Source: an uncultured Lachnospiraceae bacterium
GTDB lineage: Bacteria; Bacillota; Clostridia; Lachnospirales; Lachnospiraceae
Reading direction: 5' to 3'
Length of the DNA stretch: 6,222 nt
NCBI GenBank assembly: GCA_945788595.1
Contig: CALZMS010000064.1
Span: 1 to 6,222, forward strand
Part shown: one piece after another, positions 4,268 through 6,222 of the stretch
How the letters are laid out: every line of letters begins with the position of its first letter
Numbering within the stretch: the first letter of the stretch is position 1
Program-made: the position numbers and the translations under genes
The notes under the pieces: generated by a model
The model's input: the letters and a program-made list of their open reading frames with translations, nothing else
What the model was told of the DNA's origin: nothing
Database searches by the model: none

Positions 4268-6222
4268 ATGAAAAAGGTTTTACTGCGTATACCTGTTCTT
4301 CTGACAGCTTTTATTGCATCGGTGGTTTTCTTTTCCAGTGTATTTAATCGGGGGGAGACCGTAAATACCACGGATCTTTCGAAAGCAACTATGCCTGTAC
4401 TGTATATGAAAACCGCGGATACGGTGGTAAATCCCATGTACGGCTACACAAAAAAGATGCAGGAAAATACGATCCGCGAGGGGATTACGCCCATGGATAC
4501 GAACCGTGAGCTGGGACTTGTACTGGAACTGAATGGTGCATCCGTCACGGGGATCTCTTTTGTCGTGACAGCCCCGGATCTTTCTGATACCATAGAAGAG
4601 CAGAAGCTTAGCCTGCCGGCCAAAATGGAAGGAACCACAGAACTTTCGTTTTCTTTAAGAGAGCCGATCCTGATGAATCAGGAATATATGATCCGGTTTA
4701 CCGTAACACTGGAAAACGGTGAGAAACTTTACTATTATAATCGTCTGGTGCAGAGAGCAGGACTTAACGTATCCCAGTATCTGGCTTTTGTCAGTGATTT
4801 TTACGAGAAATCCATGAACAAGGATGCGGCAAAATCCATTACCACTTATCTGGAATCCAAAGGCGATACCAGCAACAAGGATCTGTCTTTTGTAGATATT
4901 AATTCTACCTTCAGCCGGGTGACCTGGGGCAGTCTGAAACCGCAGATCGCTAAAAAGGCGGTACCGGTGATCCGGGAGATTAACGAGACGACCTGCAGCA
5001 TTACCATGGACTATGTGATTTCTTCGGTAAATGAGGAGGAAAACACAGAATATTACTATGTGAGTGAATACTATCGGATGCGCTATGCCCGTTCCCGGGT
5101 CATGCTGCTGAATTTTGACCGGAATACGGAGCAGCTGATGGATATGGATCTGTCAAAGATCAATAAAAACGGACTGTATCTTGGTATTGGCAGCGATGAG
5201 AAAGAAATCGTGACAGACGCCAATGCAGATGTGGCAGCTTTTGTGCAGGCCGGCGAATTGTATACGTTTAACCGGACTTCCGGAAGACTGTCAAAAGTAT
5301 TCAGTTTCCGGACCAGTGATGAGCTGGATATGCGGGAGTTGAACCAGGATCACAAGATCAAGGTGATCCGTGTGGAAGAGACCGGTGCCGTGGATTATCT
5401 AGTGTATGGTTATATGAATGCAGACCGCTATGAAGGTCAGGTGGGAGTGGCGGTCTATCATTATGATCCCCAGCAGAATATCAGTAAAGAGCAGATGTTT
5501 GTTCCCTGTGATGTATCTACTGACTGTCTGGAGTTGGAACTGGGAGATTTTTCTTACATTACCACCGACAACTTATGGTATGTCCGGATCAACGATACAC
5601 TGTTTAAAATCAATCTGAACGATGGCACGGTGGAGACATTGATCGAAAAGATCCAGGAAGACTGCTTTGTTGCTTCCAGTACGCAGAAGACTATCGCATG
5701 GACAGATGAGATGGAATCGCATAGTTCCCGTTCTGCGACTATACTTGATCTGGAAACGGGATCAACGCATAAGGTGAGTGTACCCGAAGGAGATTATCTC
5801 AGAGTCCTGGGATTTTTGAATGAGGATCTGGTGTATGGTGTGGCTCATCAGGGGGATATCGTGGGCGATACTTTTGCCATGAATACCATATATATCGAGA
5901 ATTTCTCTGGAGAGATCGTTAAAAAATACAGTGAGACCGGTCTGTATGTCCGTGATGCTTCCGTGACAAAGGAATACATCGAATTTGAACGGGTCCGTAA
6001 AGATGAAAACGGCACTTATCAGGAAGCTCAGATGGACCGGATTATTAATAATGTGGAGCTGGCCAGCGAGAGCGCTGTCCTGGTAAAGAAAAGTGATGAT
6101 CGGATCGGTTCGGCATTATATCTGAGTTTCTCTCAGTCTATCAAGGGAGAAGATGTGCTGCAGCAGTCGGCAAAATATTCTACCTATTCCGCAAATCAGG
6201 AGCTGGATGTGGAGTTCAATGG
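4268..6222 (+). CDS. Large exported or membrane-anchored protein of unknown function (3' end outside window)
   Basis: The frame stays open from ATG 4268 to the window end, giving 651 residues, and continues beyond it. I do not recognise a named family. The N-terminus MKKVLLRIPVLLTAFIASVV, continuing hydrophobic to about residue 26, is a signal peptide or uncleaved signal anchor with no clear lipobox, so the rest should lie outside the membrane. Residues 35-165 look beta-rich, with alternating short strands (for example GLVLELNGASVTGISFVV, 83-100) that may be an Ig-like or jelly-roll fold. Residues 166-250 look partly helical and contain SQYLAFVSDFYEKSMN. From about 275 there are repeated units resembling beta-propeller blades: strand, turn, then a phrase like LYTFNRTSGRLSKVFSF (331-347), TLFKINLNDGTVETLIE (444-460), ATILDLETGSTHKVSV (490-505) and IYIENFSGEIVKKY (541-554). 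Spacing is irregular and degenerate. ATG 4268 is chosen because the signal sequence follows it directly and GGAGG (4252-4256) precedes it. It probably shares a transcript with the pseudouridine synthase. A role in envelope or surface-polymer biology is only a guess. Confidence 0.88.
   Translation, partial: MKKVLLRIPVLLTAFIASVVFFSSVFNRGETVNTTDLSKATMPVLYMKTADTVVNPMYGYTKKMQENTIREGITPMDTNRELGLVLELNGASVTGISFVVTAPDLSDTIEEQKLSLPAKMEGTTELSFSLREPILMNQEYMIRFTVTLENGEKLYYYNRLVQRAGLNVSQYLAFVSDFYEKSMNKDAAKSITTYLESKGDTSNKDLSFVDINSTFSRVTWGSLKPQIAKKAVPVIREINETTCSITMDYVISSVNEEENTEYYYVSEYYRMRYARSRVMLLNFDRNTEQLMDMDLSKINKNGLYLGIGSDEKEIVTDANADVAAFVQAGELYTFNRTSGRLSKVFSFRTSDELDMRELNQDHKIKVIRVEETGAVDYLVYGYMNADRYEGQVGVAVYHYDPQQNISKEQMFVPCDVSTDCLELELGDFSYITTDNLWYVRINDTLFKINLNDGTVETLIEKIQEDCFVASSTQKTIAWTDEMESHSSRSATILDLETGSTHKVSVPEGDYLRVLGFLNEDLVYGVAHQGDIVGDTFAMNTIYIENFSGEIVKKYSETGLYVRDASVTKEYIEFERVRKDENGTYQEAQMDRIINNVELASESAVLVKKSDDRIGSALYLSFSQSIKGEDVLQQSAKYSTYSANQELDVEFN

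Noticed and set aside
5418..5618. Small + strand ORF inside the exported-protein gene in another frame
   Set aside because: It is fully contained in the long open frame, has no ribosome binding site, and gives a composition typical of an out-of-frame read.

Overview
The window reads as a stretch of a Firmicutes chromosome, most likely Clostridia of the Lachnospiraceae type. The evidence is a moderate base composition, AGGAGG-like ribosome binding sites before most genes, tight same-strand packing, and a zinc-ribbon/YARHG membrane protein of a kind common in gut Clostridia. This placement is inferred from protein flavour and not from a marker gene. All six genes are on the + strand. Almost all of the window is coding, and the longest gap is 98 bases.

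Layout. Bases 1-378 are the 3' end of aspS (aspartyl-tRNA synthetase). After a 40-base gap with no visible terminator comes a 482-residue membrane protein (419-1867): cytoplasmic zinc ribbon, very acidic then very basic segment, one transmembrane helix, and an outer part with a long Ala/Glu/Lys helix and a YARHG-like domain. One base after its stop, hisC begins (1869-2927, histidinol-phosphate aminotransferase). Twelve bases later comes a 166-residue integral membrane protein of the COG2426 'small multi-drug export' family (2940-3440). A probable intrinsic terminator at 3456-3500 closes this group. A stand-alone RluA-type pseudouridine synthase without an S4 domain (3539-4249) follows. Eighteen bases after it begins a large exported protein of unknown function (4268 to beyond the window end), whose 651 visible residues include a region resembling beta-propeller blades.

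How the genes fit together. aspS, hisC and the pseudouridine synthase are housekeeping functions (translation, histidine synthesis, RNA modification). The other three are envelope proteins with little or no assigned function. The 419-1867, hisC and COG2426 genes look like one transcription unit, possibly reading through from aspS. The pseudouridine synthase and the unknown exported protein look like a second unit. No mobile element, CRISPR array, tRNA, rRNA or riboswitch was seen.

The least explained items are the exported protein at the right edge, the domain architecture of the zinc-ribbon/YARHG protein, a perfect 10-bp inverted repeat inside the start of hisC, and small sequence curiosities at gene starts. 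No previously undescribed multi-gene system can be demonstrated from this window alone. The best lead is the unit beginning with the right-edge protein.
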